Assembly (NCBI GenBank): GCA_008694505.1
Contig: VZDJ01000623.1
Coordinates: forward strand, 13,976,988 to 14,040,987
Direction of reading: 5' to 3'
DNA length: 64,000 bases
From: Cyanoderma ruficeps
Lineage: Eukaryota > Chordata > Aves > Passeriformes > Timaliidae
Position numbers and translations under genes: made by a program. The notes under the pieces are model-generated. The model was not told the origin of the DNA and did not search any database. It was given only the letters and a program-made list of their open reading frames with translations. Positions 21,755 through 34,300 of the stretch are shown one piece after another. Positions within the stretch are counted from its first letter, which is position 1. Each line of letters starts with the position of its first letter.

Positions 21755-24285
21755 GATGCTGCTGGCAGAAAATAGTGTTCCATTCCTTGACATTTGGTCA
21801 AACCTAAGACAAACATAAGTGAAACTGTTCCTCATTCCCATGCAATGGTATATCTACTAAAGGTGAGCACAGCAGTGTTTTCCTGGTTCTCTTAGATAAA
21901 TGAGAAATTGATTTGTGCACAAAGAAGAAACTTTTCAAACTCTGCTATGAATCTAAAATTTTACCTGTACTGCAACACACAGATACTTCTAAGGAATGGC
22001 AGCTTGAGAGAGAAGAGTTTTAGCAGAATCATAGTGATCTGCACAACTCTCATGTCAAGTCAGAACTAGTAGTTTCATGTTTGCAGTTCTGGTATTTTGG
22101 TCCTTGCAGAATTCCAGAAAGAACTGTCTTGGGTTATACTATGCAGACTCTACTGAAGTCCAGGAGATAACTTGAAACAGAAAGTTCTATTTGCTCTACC
22201 CCATAACACTTAATCAGGTCTGGGGAAATCTGAGTTGGAAGCATGAATATAAACTGTAAACCTGCCACCGTAAATTCCATTTCAGAATGGACAATATAGC
22301 TATTGATCAACAAGAGCACGGCTAATATCAATCTTCTGACTATTTGAACCTAGGAAGGGCAAACACTCAGAGTATGCCCTGAGAGATTGCTCTGTGGTGA
22401 ACACACAGACAACATGCTCATTAGTGAGAGAAAATGGAGTACAGCTGACAGCAGGAAACCCAGTACAGGTGTAGGACATTGACTACAAAAAAAATCTCAG
22501 AAGAAGCACTGTTGGAGAGATACAAAAGGTTGCCTTTAGGCTGACCTATTGCAGAGCGAAAACCAATGAAAAATTTAAGAAGAATACAAAAGCACAAGTA
22601 CTGTGTAAATAGAAGTTGTTTATTTGTATTTTTATTTGAACTTTGAGTTTGGTGAAAGATCCAGTAAAAAACCAAATAAACCAAAATAAAATGCAATATC
22701 TCTTGTTCCATAGAAAAGGAAAATCTGGTTATCTAAAAACTGGTGGGTCTGAACATGGCAGTTTTATTTCTGAAATTGAATCAAATTAGCTAAGTGAACA
22801 TCACTGCTGGAATGGTTCAACTGGACATCACAAATTATTAAGAAATAAATAAAGAGTAAACCAGAAAATTTCTTTATGTCATTATTTCATTATGTGGAAA
22901 TCCTTTATTCTTTCACTGCCTGTAAGACTGCATGCAGGTCTCACCCTTCTATCTCAAAACTTCTTTGTAACAGAACACAAATAGAAAAAAGGAGAGGGAA
23001 AAAAAAGCCAAAATAAGTTAAAAGGTTGCTGTGTGAGGGCTGATTAAAAGACTATAACTCTTCTTCCTGGCAAATAGGAAACTGAAAAACAATCAGTAAC
23101 AGATGGTATTTAAAAGAAGAACTCCACAAGTTTATTACCTAGTTTTTCTAGGCAGCTGAAGCAGATGAGTAAAAGGTTAGACAGGATGTTTAGTTGGTAT
23201 ATTTTCATACAAGATATAAAAAATTTGGGACAAATTGAAAACATGAAAATTGAAAATTTCTGCTCAAAAATCTTCCAAAAAATGGCAGAAAAAGGGTTTT
23301 TTAATAGCGGAGGGGTTATATCTCTCTTTTAGCTGTCTGTTTTTCATAAGTACTTGCCAGAATCTCATATTATATAGAAGGTCTTTGACCATTTCATATA
23401 GTCTTGATGTACTGTTCTTTATGCTTTACTCATCACATGAGAAAATAAAAAGGGATATGAGAACTAATAATATAAAATTTAAGATTTTTTCCATTGTTTT
23501 TTCTTAGGTATTTTTTACAGACCTTGATGTCTTAGAAGTCACAACTATGACATGGTTGGGTTAGATAAGAGAATGTCATGAAGTCCTATGAAGTTGTTTG
23601 TAGAATGACGCCATGGGATAGTCTAAAAAAAAAAAAAAGCTGGAATTGATGTAGCTACCTAAATTTACCTGTGGAGTAGTTATGATAATTCAACCTTACC
23701 CTCTCCCATCCTTCATACAGTTTTCATACACACACTCTTCCCTTGCCTTATCTTGCTTCTCTCTGGTCATGGCTGTGCCAAATTGAGTCAAGTCTTTTGT
23801 CTTACTGTCTAAGTTATAGCTCCGTGTGTAATTGTGTCTGCCATACCCGTTCCCTAGGATGTTCAGAGTCTAACAAGGCTTTCATTCTTTCAACTGTTAT
23901 GGCCCATGAAGTGATTGCTAACAGAAATTCTTAGGGTGAGTCAGGAGTTACCATTGGAGCAATCTGTCCTAAGCAGGCTACTCTGCTAAATTCATTAGGG
24001 CTCCACACAGTCATTTGACTCTGGATCTGAACATTTAAAGGGAGAGACAGCTGGCAACAGCTCTAAGCAGCTTTTCTCTTCCCTCTCTCCCTGCTGCCAG
24101 GACAGGTGGTGTCTCAAAATTCTTGGTTTTTGATCCATTTTGTTGCATTTGGAAAAAAGTTAATACTTCTGTCAATCCTCATCAAGCCCTACTGTTCATA
24201 ATGTTGCAATAACTGAAGACTGATCTGAGACAGGTGCGTCATGCAGTATTTCTGAAAAACAGATCAGATATATTGTATGGAAGCC
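21755..24285. other. non-coding stretch, no gene seen
   Basis: No recognisable exon, RNA gene or repeat family. Short open frames (22134-22331 minus, 22421-22711 minus, 23250-23507 plus) show no motif. An A-run lies at about 23625-23637. Confidence 0.5.
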
Positions 24286-24700
24286 TGGGAATTACCTGGG
24301 ACAGATGAAGGCTTAGCCCAGATTTCCTATACAGAGGGAATAAACCTGAGACCTTGGGAGATGGGGCATTAGGAAGATGCTAAGAGAGTGAGCCCTGTTG
24401 GTTGAAGACCTTAGACTTTTAAGGTCAAGCCCCTGCCCTGTAGCCAAGTTGGGACACCTGCCCCCAGCTAAAACCCGCTAAAATGCCAGGCTAACCACAT
24501 CCCTGGTCTCTGGATGTTGCCTGTGGTAAGATGCACTAAATCATATTTCTGATCTACCCATCGTACCCATCTCGTTTATTAGCCACGTGCAACCCAGCCA
24601 AACCGGGATTGGGGTCATAGGGATTACAGCCCCCGCCGTGTGATAATATTGGACCAAGTCCTACTAGTGGTCAAGTCTAGCTGAGTCTCTGCACTCTTCA
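24286..24700. other. GC-richer island of unknown origin, possibly a decayed LTR
   Basis: This segment is clearly less AT-rich than its surroundings, with words such as CCTGCCCTGTAGCC, CCCCCGCCGTG and AACCCAGCCAAACCGGG. AATAAA occurs on the plus strand at 24339-24344 and on the minus strand as the complement of 24575-24580. An LTR with its sense on the minus strand is possible, but I could not find TG...CA ends with a target duplication. No open frame or splice pattern supports an exon. Confidence 0.35.
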
Positions 24701-25814
24701 AGACACTGTAGAGAGTTTGGGTTGAGTTATCCTTTTCTGCTTACTCTTTGCAGTGCCACCCAAGTGTTAATTTCCAGGACACTTTGTCCAAGAGAGCTTG
24801 GAATTAGGAAAACATACCCACTACTAGAGATCAAGCATTTCTTAGTCTCCTAAATTTTGTCTCCTAAAATTCAGTAACCTCTACTCACTCGTAACAAGCA
24901 TTTGGTCAACTTTTCTTTAGAAATAAAGTGAGTAAAAACATAGTACTGTTGTTTTGGTTTTTTTTAAATCCCACTGGAATATGCATTTTATTTCTTCAGC
25001 TTTCAAATTACTGTTAAATTGTTTAGCATGGTTCTTCTAATAACCTCCCTCTGATGGCTCTTTTCTATATGCCTTTGGAAGTTAAATCTAATTAGAGTAG
25101 CTGTAGAACTGTCTGGCATATGTCTCATAAAATTCTTTACCCCCTGCCCTCCTCCATACTTAATACTTCCTAATTAACTCTGAAATGAAAATGAAAAGGA
25201 ATTGACACACATACCAGTTTTCACCCAAAAAAACACAGTAGAGGTCCCCACAGAGTATCTTTGAAAACCACTCTCACAGAGAGTGAATAAATTACTTTAT
25301 AAAACAGAGAAAATACTTCTTTTATATATATATGACTTGCACTCAGGTCTTCACTTTCTAAAATATATCTTTTTGTTTATTGATAACCCAAGTAAGTCCC
25401 TTTAGATCAAAACCTCTTACCTTACCATAAGAGTGAAGTTCCTACTCTTAAATTGGTGTGCTTATATATATAATCTCTAGAGTAACAGATTAAAATTAGG
25501 TTTAGCAAAACATATATTTCATGTGTTGTAGGAATAAAGAAGAAGCAGTGAACAAAGCACTCAAAATTATTACTGACTATAAAAGTAACTATTAATGTTG
25601 ATGTTCTAAAGTGGCTGAATGTCTTAAGCTTCCATTTTAAACTTTTACAGAATTAAACTCAGTTGCTCATGATCAGGAAATTGAGAATATACCTCCTGAA
25701 GTTCTAGTGTCTTTTTTAAAACCAATTTTCCTCTTTCAGATTTCAAACTTCTAGGGACAGTGAATATATTTTCTATGTGGATTAGTTTTTAAAGTCTTAG
25801 TTTACAACTGAAAT
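24701..25814. other. AT-rich non-coding stretch, no gene seen
   Basis: Short TA runs lie near 25323-25333 and 25464-25473. No gene or mobile element is recognised. Confidence 0.5.
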
Positions 25815-26070
25815 GGTCTTGTTGGGCCAACAGTGGCTAACAGCCAGATTCCCAGTCAGTCAATCACTCACTCCCTTCCATTCAGCAGAAAGGGAGTGAA
25901 AATAAGAAAAAATCTGTAATAAGAAATCTTATAGGTTGAGATAAAGACAAGGATTTGACTCAAAAAGAAAAAAAAAAAGGCCAATTTTAATAGATTTGAC
26001 TAGTGAGAAACAAAAAGACAGTAAAGCAGGAACTTTATTCACCCCTGTCATGGTTTAGGACTATGCAGCA
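25815..26070 (-). mobile_element. decayed ERVL-type LTR remnant (tentative)
   Basis: The plus strand carries GTTGGGCCAACAGTGGCTAA, then CAATCACTCACTCCCTTCC, then AAAGGGAGTGAAAATAAG and TAGGTTGAGATAAAGACAAGG. This order of words (CTCACTCCC, GGGAGTGAAAATAAG, GGTTGAGATAAAGACA) is familiar from the complement of common avian ERVL-related LTRs. The borders are not visible and the copy is heavily mutated. The assignment rests on recall without alignment. Confidence 0.5.
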
Positions 26071-27166
26071 ATGAAATGAAACTGATCCAACATCCATTTT
26101 TGCAGTTAAATGCAAAAATAAGACCAAAAAATATCACTGAGGTCATGTACATAATTTAAGCATTTTGTTTCTTCAGGTTGGGTTCTTTTAATTGAACAGG
26201 TCATTCGAGGTGTTTCTGCTTAGCTCTCCATCTCACCCTTGTGACTATAATATTGGCTAGAGTTATTAATCACCATTGGTGTAAAAATTCTGTTCATATT
26301 AACCTTATCAATCAGCTTTTAATATCAACAATATTATAACCTCTTTAGGTGAATTTATATCAGCATTTAAACTAGCTCAAAAGCAGAGGAAATAATCTGA
26401 AAATTAAATCATAACAATCAACTGCCAGTAAAAGAGGATAAGCCTAGAACAGATTATTTTTCCAAAACAAATATATTTGTCTCCCATATTAAAAATATAT
26501 CCCTTATATTTATATCTGCAAGGGTTTTCATATTTTGATATCCATCTCTTAGTTCTGATAATTTTATAATATTAAATTAATAATAAATATAATATTAAAC
26601 CTGTAATTTGATAACAAACACTTTAAAAAACTGAAAACAAAGGTCAGTTTTGAAGTAGATTCAGGCAAATGTAAATGTTTGGCTGTTACACAAAGAGAAA
26701 TGCAAGGGATATTGTCTATGTCTACACAGACATTGATAATTCTTGCAGCAATTCAATACTTTTTTAACCATCCTAAATTTGGTAAATGGGCCCTTCTTTT
26801 GCTATTACCCTGCGGTAATATTCACATGGGAAGGAGGTGGTGTTGGCAAAGGTAGAGTGAGCAGAAACAGGGTGAAACCTGGGTCTTTGGATGACTAAAC
26901 TCTTGTTCCATGTTATTCTTTATGTTTTCTGTATATCTGACGCAAGTGTTCCCTTGGTGTACTTTGCCATCCTGATTTACACTCCCACAGCAGCTCATTA
27001 ACAGTTTCAAGGCAGATCTTATGAGAAAAAGATTTTTAAAAACCCAAAATACACTCTTAAACTGCTACACCAATACATAGTTGCTGACACTATTCCACAT
27101 CTGTAAAGACAAAAGGATTCCAAGAGATCTCTTACCACAACACTAAAACAAATGAACAGTGGAATC
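26071..27166. other. AT-rich non-coding stretch, no gene seen
   Basis: The region contains AT-rich direct repeats such as TATAATATTAA near 26565-26605. No gene is recognised. Confidence 0.5.
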
Positions 27167-27465
27167 TGTATTGCCCTGATTTTTCAGCCTTCTGATTGTT
27201 TTCATTCTTGGAATGGAGAGTTCTCACGCATTGTAACAAAAACAAAGACTGACATTTAGTAAACACATTCCTTTCCAGGGGGAAGGACAAATTGATGGAT
27301 TTCTGAGTTGACCACTGGGGTCAGAGGGGTGTTCTTCTCGTCCCCCAATCCTTCACTAAATCCCAAAAACTATATAAATTGAGATTCCCAAAATAAAGTC
27401 CCTTTTTCCTTTGCATCTCACATCCTGATGGGTGAGTGTGGTTCTTTTTGTGTCCTCTTGTCACA
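27167..27465 (+). mobile_element. short LTR of an endogenous retrovirus (tentative left border)
   Basis: The right half is LTR-like: TATATAAA at 27371-27378, AATAAA at 27392-27397, and an end in TTGTCACA at 27465. Taking the start at TGTATTGCCC (27167), the flanks are AATC on both sides (27163-27166 and 27466-27469), a possible 4-base duplication of a class I ERV. An alternative start at TGTAACAAAA (27232) has no matching flank. The TATA box and polyadenylation signal are only about 20 bases apart, as in the LTR near 41658. No coding sequence adjoins it. Confidence 0.6.
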
Positions 27466-27603
27466 AATCTGAGTCTCAGGTCACCAGCACCATGGGTGGT
27501 CCATATCAGAAAGATGTGGAAGAAGCAAGGCCGTGCTCCCTTTGGAATGTTTGGAATGTTTGGTTCTCACCTCAGATTTGAGCATTAATTTGTTTTCAGG
27601 TCA

Positions 27604-28060
27604 GAGTTAGGGTTCAGACGACCACAAAGCTCTAGGGACACTGGGACTGGATAAGGCATACCAAGGGGACCACAGCACTGCACCAATATTGCTCCTTCCA
27701 CACTTTTTAAACCTAGGCCACTCCTTGTCCTGGGGACCTCATCTCAGCCCCAAGCCATTATTAGGGTTAGGGTTTGGAAAACCACAAGAGCCTACAGCTC
27801 TAGGCACAGTGGGGCTGCAAAAGGCTTGCTTGGAGGAGAATGACACTGCACCCACATTGCTCCTTCCGCACACATTTAAACTGGACCACCCATTGTGGTA
27901 GGGACCTCATGCCAGCACCACACTATTATTAGGGTTGAGGTGGGGATTCAGAGAACCACAAAGCCTACAGCTCCAGGGACATAGGGGCTGAAAAAGAAAT
28001 TGCAATGTATGCAATGTATGCAGTGACCCAGATCCATATTGCTCTTCCAGATGCTCAAGG
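27604..28060. repeat. three-unit tandem repeat, unit about 160-182 bases
   Basis: Anchor words recur in order. ACCACA occurs at 27621, 27781 and 27955. A TTAGGGTT-like word precedes each of these. ATTGCTC occurs at 27688, 27856 and 28038. GGGACCTCAT-like words sit between them. The units have diverged visibly from each other. The second unit contains TTAGGGTTAGGG (27761-27772), which is part of the unit. The open frame at 27689-27901 only follows the repeat. I do not recognise the family. It starts about 140 bases after the LTR at 27167-27465. Confidence 0.8.
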
Positions 28061-28172
28061 ACAGCTTATTATATATGATACTTTTATTTCAGAATTGTGC
28101 AAATTTGTAACCTAATCCATATGTTTGTATTTGGATAGTTCTATAAAGTAGTGGGCTCAAGGTAGTCCTCAA

Positions 28173-28219
<47 letters not shown>

Positions 28220-29930
28220 NTTTTCTCCTCCTATTTGGGTCCTATCTCTCAAGCATGGTAAAGCATGGAATGGATAACTAAAGCACACATCTTTAGAAGC
28301 TGTCTCACCAAAGACTGCTTTGGAAACAGTGTAAATCTTGTCACCTTCTAATATTTCACACTCACACCCCAGCTGGGAGCAGAGAGTATGGGGAGTGGCA
28401 AGCTCACATATGTGAATGGGAAACAGTTGTAGTTGAGAGTCCAAATTCAGCCCTCAATCCTATCTGTAAAGCCCTATTAAAGTTAGGGTATTGCATCATT
28501 GAAATGGAGTAGACCTTGGCCTCCATAGCTATGCAATTAATATTAATAGCAACATTTTAGATGAACTGTATCTTAGTTCTCATGAAAGTTGCTAACTGTC
28601 TTGAAGATTTCAAACCTTCTTCCTGCCGCAGATGAGACAGCTCAGGAGCAAGGAAAGCTGGTGATGGAATTGATTCAATCATTGTGCCTGAGTACTGGTG
28701 TAGTGGTGTGGTGCAACTGCTTCTAAAGGAGGGGCTGTATTGCACTCAGTTGGGATTGGTTGAATTATTTATTGCAGTTACTGAATTATTTGTTTCTGTT
28801 CACAAATAGGCTTTGATTTGTAGAAATGTGTTTGACAGGCATCATTGTTCAATCAGGGTAGCCAGAAAATATCCAGCTTTTGGGTGCCTCAGTAAAGACT
28901 CAGTCTTGCAAGGCACTGAGACTTGTAATGGCATTTTTTGTGACATGGCATTTTTGCTATTTGAAAAATCGACTGAAGGCTTCAGGACAGTGGTGAATGA
29001 CAAATAACAAATAGGACAGAGCAACTGGTTTGTTTTGTTAACAGATCGTCACACTTCCATACATATCATCCTTAAGGACTGAGCTCTCTGATATCTATCA
29101 TCAGGAAAATAAAGCCCTCATTATTTTTGTCAATATCAAATAAAATGGTCAAAATAAACACTGAACTAAATGGCTTTTAGAAATCTGAACAACCACTCAT
29201 GCAACAGGACTTTGCAAATCCCACATAAGTTTTAGATCAAGGAAAAAAAAAAAGGAAGAAGAGGAAAAAGAAAATATAAATTGCATTCAGTTTCTTCTAC
29301 CTTGAAATTCCAAACCTAGGCAAAATGTTGCATAAGTCTGCAGTTCCACAGAAAGATAAGATAAAACAATTTCTCTCTTAATTAAAAGTCATTGTCTATT
29401 TTCAAATGTTGGAAAGAAGTGAACAGTTGAAAAAAATTCACAAGGATACTCTAGGCTCTAATTTCTCTAAAGACAATGCCCTGTAGTATGTAATCACTCT
29501 GCAGCCTGTTCCTACTCAGATAGATTTCTCTAGGAAGTGTTTCAGGACTAAGCTGCCCTGAAATACAACCTTCAACTCTCTATACAAGGAGATCAAGAGA
29601 TTAAACTAAAGACAGAAATTATGAAAAACTCTCCATAAACCAGGATTTAGACCACTCTTTTAATTATCAAAAATTTGAATTCTTTTTTCTCAGTATTGTT
29701 TTGTATTGTTCCATGTGTAATAGGATTAAATTACCTAAGAGTATGAAACAAAATCCTCAAAAGTCCTGCTTCTAATTTTTTTGGTAAAATCACAGTACAC
29801 TTTACACAAATATTTTTATATCATATTTATTTGATTCAAACCTAACTATATGTATTTCAAGCTCTGTGTCTGCCTTTAATTGTCAATTGTAGGTACAGGT
29901 CAGAGTAAAAATTAGGCTGTTACTGAAAGG
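28061..29930. other. non-coding stretch with a long poly-T tract
   Basis: Apart from the T tract at 28182-28224 I recognise nothing. Open frames at 28557-28745, 28813-29007 and 28842-29024 have no signature. The poly-T is not attached to a recognisable SINE or retropseudogene on either strand. Confidence 0.5.
28182..28224 (+). repeat. poly-T tract with one unresolved base
   Basis: The run of T is interrupted only by an N at 28220. Its true length may be misassembled. An A-tail of a minus-strand insertion is possible but I see no body for it. Confidence 0.9.
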
Positions 29931-29934
29931 GTTA

Positions 29935-30105
29935 TTGGAATGTCTTGGTTTTACATCAGCTGGCAAGTAAGCACAACTGAGCCTCTTGCTCACTCCTTGC
30001 CAGTGGCACGGGGAGAGAGAATTTGAAGAGGAAAAGCATAAAGGGTACAGGTCAGAGTGAAAAATAAGATATCTTTGAAAATATTATACGCTACTTACCA
30101 GGAAA
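29935..30105 (-). mobile_element. decayed ERVL-type LTR remnant (tentative)
   Basis: GTCTTGGTTTTACATCAGCTGG, GCCTCTTGCTCACTCC, then GGGGAGAGAGAATTTGAAGAGG resemble the complement of the same broad avian LTR group suggested at 25815-26070, with CTCACTCC followed by GGGGAGAGAAT. The borders are not visible. The word GTACAGGTCAGAGT occurs both just before (29894-29907) and inside (30046-30059), which suggests a local duplication. Confidence 0.4.
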
Positions 30106-30829
30106 AAAAAAAGTGGATGATTTTATTCTGGATAATAATAATGGACCTTTTATTCTCATTCTGACATGACTGATACGATACAGAACCCCTTTGAAGCTGA
30201 GACCAGAGCTTCAGAATCTTTTAAAAAAGGAGCCCCATATTAATGCTGCTGGAAACACAAGTTCTGAACCTGTAAATAGCCAGTCATAATTATACTGCTG
30301 GTATTTTAATGTTCCTAAATCTGTAGCTATTGCTCTGAGCAATAAGAAAAACCTAACGATGAAAGTTTATATGTTAACCTTACAGTTCACTGATTGCCCA
30401 TGAAGTCCTGAAGGTGCTGGAAGATCTTGGAACGTCTTTTTACTGAGAACTCATTCTGATGCTTTCAGTGAAGCAGAGAATGGGAACAAAACCTTCTGCC
30501 ACTCTGTAGCTAGGGTATGAGTTCTATTCTATTTATTCTATATTCTACTCCGAGTGTAACTCTGGAGTCTGTTGGCACAACAAGATCTCAATGAAAGAAG
30601 GTTTGGAAGGTTTCGTAATTTTTCCTAATGTATGTACTGGTTATCTCAGTAAGATTAAGCAAAAAGCAAGCACTTCACATTTTAAATTTCATAAATAAAA
30701 GAATCTCTCATATTACATGCACAAGGCATTGCTAACAGAGGATTTACCATAAAATTATGTGAAATTATAATGACTTTTCAACATGAATAGAGCAAACATA
30801 TGTTACCATTAAATATCAATGTCACCATA

Positions 30830-30835
30830 ATATAT
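30830..30835. repeat. left 6-base target-site duplication of the LTR
   Basis: ATATAT, repeated at 31392-31397. The sequence is low in complexity, so on its own it would be weak evidence. Confidence 0.65.
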
Positions 30836-31391
30836 TGTAGCAGTGCATGATTTGGGTTTTCCAATGTTTTGTATACTTTGTTACATGTTTGTAATGGTTT
30901 GTCTCTACCCCCCTATCCCAAACCCCTGATGGCGTTTCCCTTGTGTTTCCCTTGTCAATCACCTTGTAAGAGCTAGAAGATTCTGAGGAAAAAGCCCTAG
31001 GATTTGACCAGGTACCTGGGTGTCACCTTCTTCCATTGTCTTGCTAAGTTTTTCTTACTGGGTCACACCCCCCCCCTCCCCGGGGATTGGCTCCAAGTTC
31101 TCTTCTGCTCAGGTACGCTCCTGTACTTAAGGTGAGGACAGGGGGCTGCCGGTGGCTCCTGCTCTGGGGTTCTGGCCCTCCCGCTCTGGGGCTCTCCCTC
31201 CCTGCTCTGCCCATCTTCACATGGGAGGTACCCTGAAGGAATAAGACCATCTAAAACCAAGCGAGAGTCCACTCTTTCTTCCACGCCACCAGCCACGCTT
31301 CAGCCTGAGGTTCAGAACCAGCAAACCTCTCACTTGTAGAAGTCAGGGAGCGAGCTAGCCAGTTAATCAGCTCCCACAGCGAATTTTTACA
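30836..31391 (+). mobile_element. solo LTR, ERVK-like (6-base TSD), plus strand
   Basis: This 556-base segment starts TGTAGCAGTG and ends TTTTTACA, flanked by ATATAT on both sides. It has an inverted CCAAT motif (GATTGG, 31085-31090), TACTTAAG at 31124-31131 as a TATA-like box, and AATAAG at 31240-31245 as a weak polyadenylation signal. The upstream part shares words with the LTR at 21110-21748 read on its sense strand, notably TAATGGTTTGT followed by a C-rich run. GC-rich open frames on the minus strand at 31044-31296 are shadows of the LTR. No internal viral sequence remains beside it. Confidence 0.82.
31124..31131 (+). promoter_or_regulatory. TATA-like box (TACTTAAG) of the LTR
   Basis: Same octamer as in the LTR at 21110-21748, about 115 bases before AATAAG. 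Confidence 0.5.
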
Positions 31392-31397
31392 ATATAT
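31392..31397. repeat. right 6-base target-site duplication of the LTR
   Basis: ATATAT, identical to 30830-30835, inside a longer AT run. Confidence 0.65.
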
Positions 31398-34300
31398 ATT
31401 TGATTAAATAAATGTAATAACACAAAAATGTTATACTATACTATATAACACAAAATATATAGACATAAATATTTCCTTGGCATACAAAATTAAATATTTT
31501 CTATGTAAGTGTATGCACAGACATGTAAAGAGACTTCAGGCAGACCCTTTAGATGAAGTGTAATTTATTTTTTATATTTTTTCTTTTTAACAGGAGAAAA
31601 AGTCAGTTTAAAATCAACTCACCTATCAGTTTCTATTGCTTCTCATTTATCATTTCAATTCTTATTACTGCTTATCTATTTGAACTTTCTTTGTGAAAAA
31701 ATATGCATGAAATTAGAAGATACACTAACTACAATTCAGAAAGAGAGTTTTATGGATTAGAAATAAAGATTACCTAATAAACTATGAATGTCTCAGATTA
31801 TTCAGTCCTGAAGGCAATTTTGTTCATGTAGTCAACAGAGATAGTTATTCTGTTTCATGTATTTATAGAAGAATTTCACTTACTGTGCCCATTTACTTAC
31901 ACATAAGTTCAAAGGTAAACTGCAAGTCCATAAGAAGTCACAAAACAGAAAACTTTTATATAGAGGATTATACAAATCCCTCGTAACACTTTGCATCCTT
32001 TTTTGCATAATTCTTTTCTTTTGAGACATTTTGAAATAAGATACAGTTTGGGTTTGCTGCAGAAAAAAAAAGCTTATTCTTCCAGAATGTTTGCTCAAAG
32101 TGTAGAGGCAGAGTAGCTATTCTCAATATTTATATTAACATACCATTTATAGTATATTGTATGAATACAAAAATATTTAATTTATTTATAAACCTTTCAC
32201 CTTCTATTGATTAAGACATATTCTAATGGAAGTGTAGCATAATGAAAGTAATAATTTTTTTACCTTTTAAACTGAGAAGCTGTTTATATCTTCAAGGCTT
32301 CCCTGTTGGATACTGCAGGGAGGAAATAAAGGTAAAGAACGAACTAAAAAAAAGTTTATGACTGTTCAAGTATATGAACAGAAGAAGAATGGAAGAGACT
32401 TGGAGTGCAACTGCTTTCTGAGTCCAGCCTTCTACACACATCTGGCAAGAAAGGAATACATAGATGACTGATACACTGTGGGTAATTGTTTGGATGAATT
32501 ATGTTAATTTATGTCTGGATGTCTGCATCTTACTTTCTTGCCTTAGGGTCCCACCACAATCAGAAGATTTGAGAACAAAGTTTCAAGATTTTACCCTGAA
32601 GCAGATATTAAAAACTGGTCAGACAATCAGCATAATGAATTATGCTAATTTTCATCCACTAACAAGTGAAAGAACTACAAAAAAACCCTACATCATATTT
32701 AGACATCATAATTTTAGATATCTAAATCTAATTGATTAAAACAAACAAAACACAAAGGAACAGGAAGTAAAAATTCTAATTTGAGGAAAAATAGAATCTC
32801 AGTATCTGAAACACACTGGCCATTACAATTTGTCATGGTTTATAAAAATCCCAATCTACCTTACCTACATAAATAGTGTTAAAGGGTAATTATTTTTATA
32901 GTGTACCTGAATCAGGAAAGATATATTTCTGATTTTTTCAAAATGACTTTTCAAAGTAAAAAGCATCACAGATTTTTTTTTCCTGCAGCGAAAACTTGAA
33001 CCTTTTAACTGTTTTCTGTTTTACAGTTACTCAAATTCTGTGGTTTATGCTTTCCTCGCTTAAAAAACCCCAAACTAGACAAACAAACAAAAAAACCCCC
33101 CACCTCACTGTAAAAGAAACTCCGAGTTTCTTTTCTCATTCATTTGTGTATTTATATAAAAGTTGAATGCCTAGTGGAGTAATTGGGGTCCCTACTAAGT
33201 AGTAAAGTCACTCAATTTATAATAGTTTCCAAGAGTCTGGGATCTGGCTTCATGATTTGTGTTTGACTTGCATTTTAAATTAAGTTAAACTATAATTTTA
33301 AATGATGAAGAAGAGAAGATTTGCAGACCTAAGCAATTGTTATCCACCACAACATATTTTGAAAGATTGGCAATGCCATCAGCCGTCCCTTGTGCAAAGT
33401 ATTTTATTAATTGTAATTATTATTATTCATCCAGGCACTTTCAGGTTCCTCTATCATGAGTATATTCTTTGACCTAGGACACGACTCTTAAATCTGCAAG
33501 TCAGTATGAGGGAAGATGTGCACTTACAGGTTGAGATGTATGAGTGTAGCTGCCTGTGCGTGACTCTGAAAGTTTAATCAGTCTCAGTAAACCTCTTGCA
33601 TTCAATTATGGGTCACTGTGTAGCACTGTGTGCTATTTCTATTGACCTCCTTACTGAAGAAAGCTATTAAAGTAGGCAAGTTTGTGCACTTCATAGTTCT
33701 GTACCATGGGCAGTTACAGTGGCATTTGGGGGGAAATAGAACAGAAATGGGCGAGTAACTTGAATAATTCAAGACCTGAAAAATATTAATGTATAAAGTA
33801 ACTGTAATTATACCATAATAAAAAAATATATGAAAACTATATATGCTGTAATTGCTTAAATCAAATATATGCTGTAGTTCACTTCCCTGACTTTGAGAAG
33901 CAGATCAGCTTCCTACAAGTAATGGGAAATATTTGCTACAGTGATTTGAGGTTTTATTTCAGACAATCTTGCTGGACCACCCGCTGTTTCTGAAAATCAG
34001 CTGTCAACACAAAGGGTGGATTCATAAAAGATACTCTCACCCTGGTAGAGTAGTAAATATAAGCACAGAGGGGTGCATGGTCTGTTTCCAAAGCTGTGTG
34101 GAGAGAGTCCACCACTGCATAAGTTAGTGGGGTGCTGCCAGGTGCAAGTTTCCAGTCAATAATCTTAGCTAATGGAAACATCCATAAGAAGAAGCAAAGG
34201 GATTATCTGGCATTACTGAAAAAATCTACATGGAGCTGGGGCCAGGCATTGCAAAACTAAAATGTTGTATGGAAAGGGTAAATAACATGACAAAATAGAA

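Noticed and set aside
27232..27465. LTR starting at TGTAACAAAA
   Set aside because: The flanks do not match; the start at 27167 gives AATC on both sides and is preferred, though tentatively.
27761..27772. TTAGGGTTAGGG as an interstitial telomere
   Set aside because: Only two units occur, and equivalent positions in the neighbouring tandem units carry variants of the same word, so it belongs to the 160-182 base repeat.
27604..28060. CRISPR-like array
   Set aside because: The units are long, diverged and have no short constant repeat with unique spacers; the window is from a vertebrate.
28182..28224. Poly-T as the tail of a minus-strand processed pseudogene
   Set aside because: I recognise no coding or SINE body to its right and no flanking duplication.
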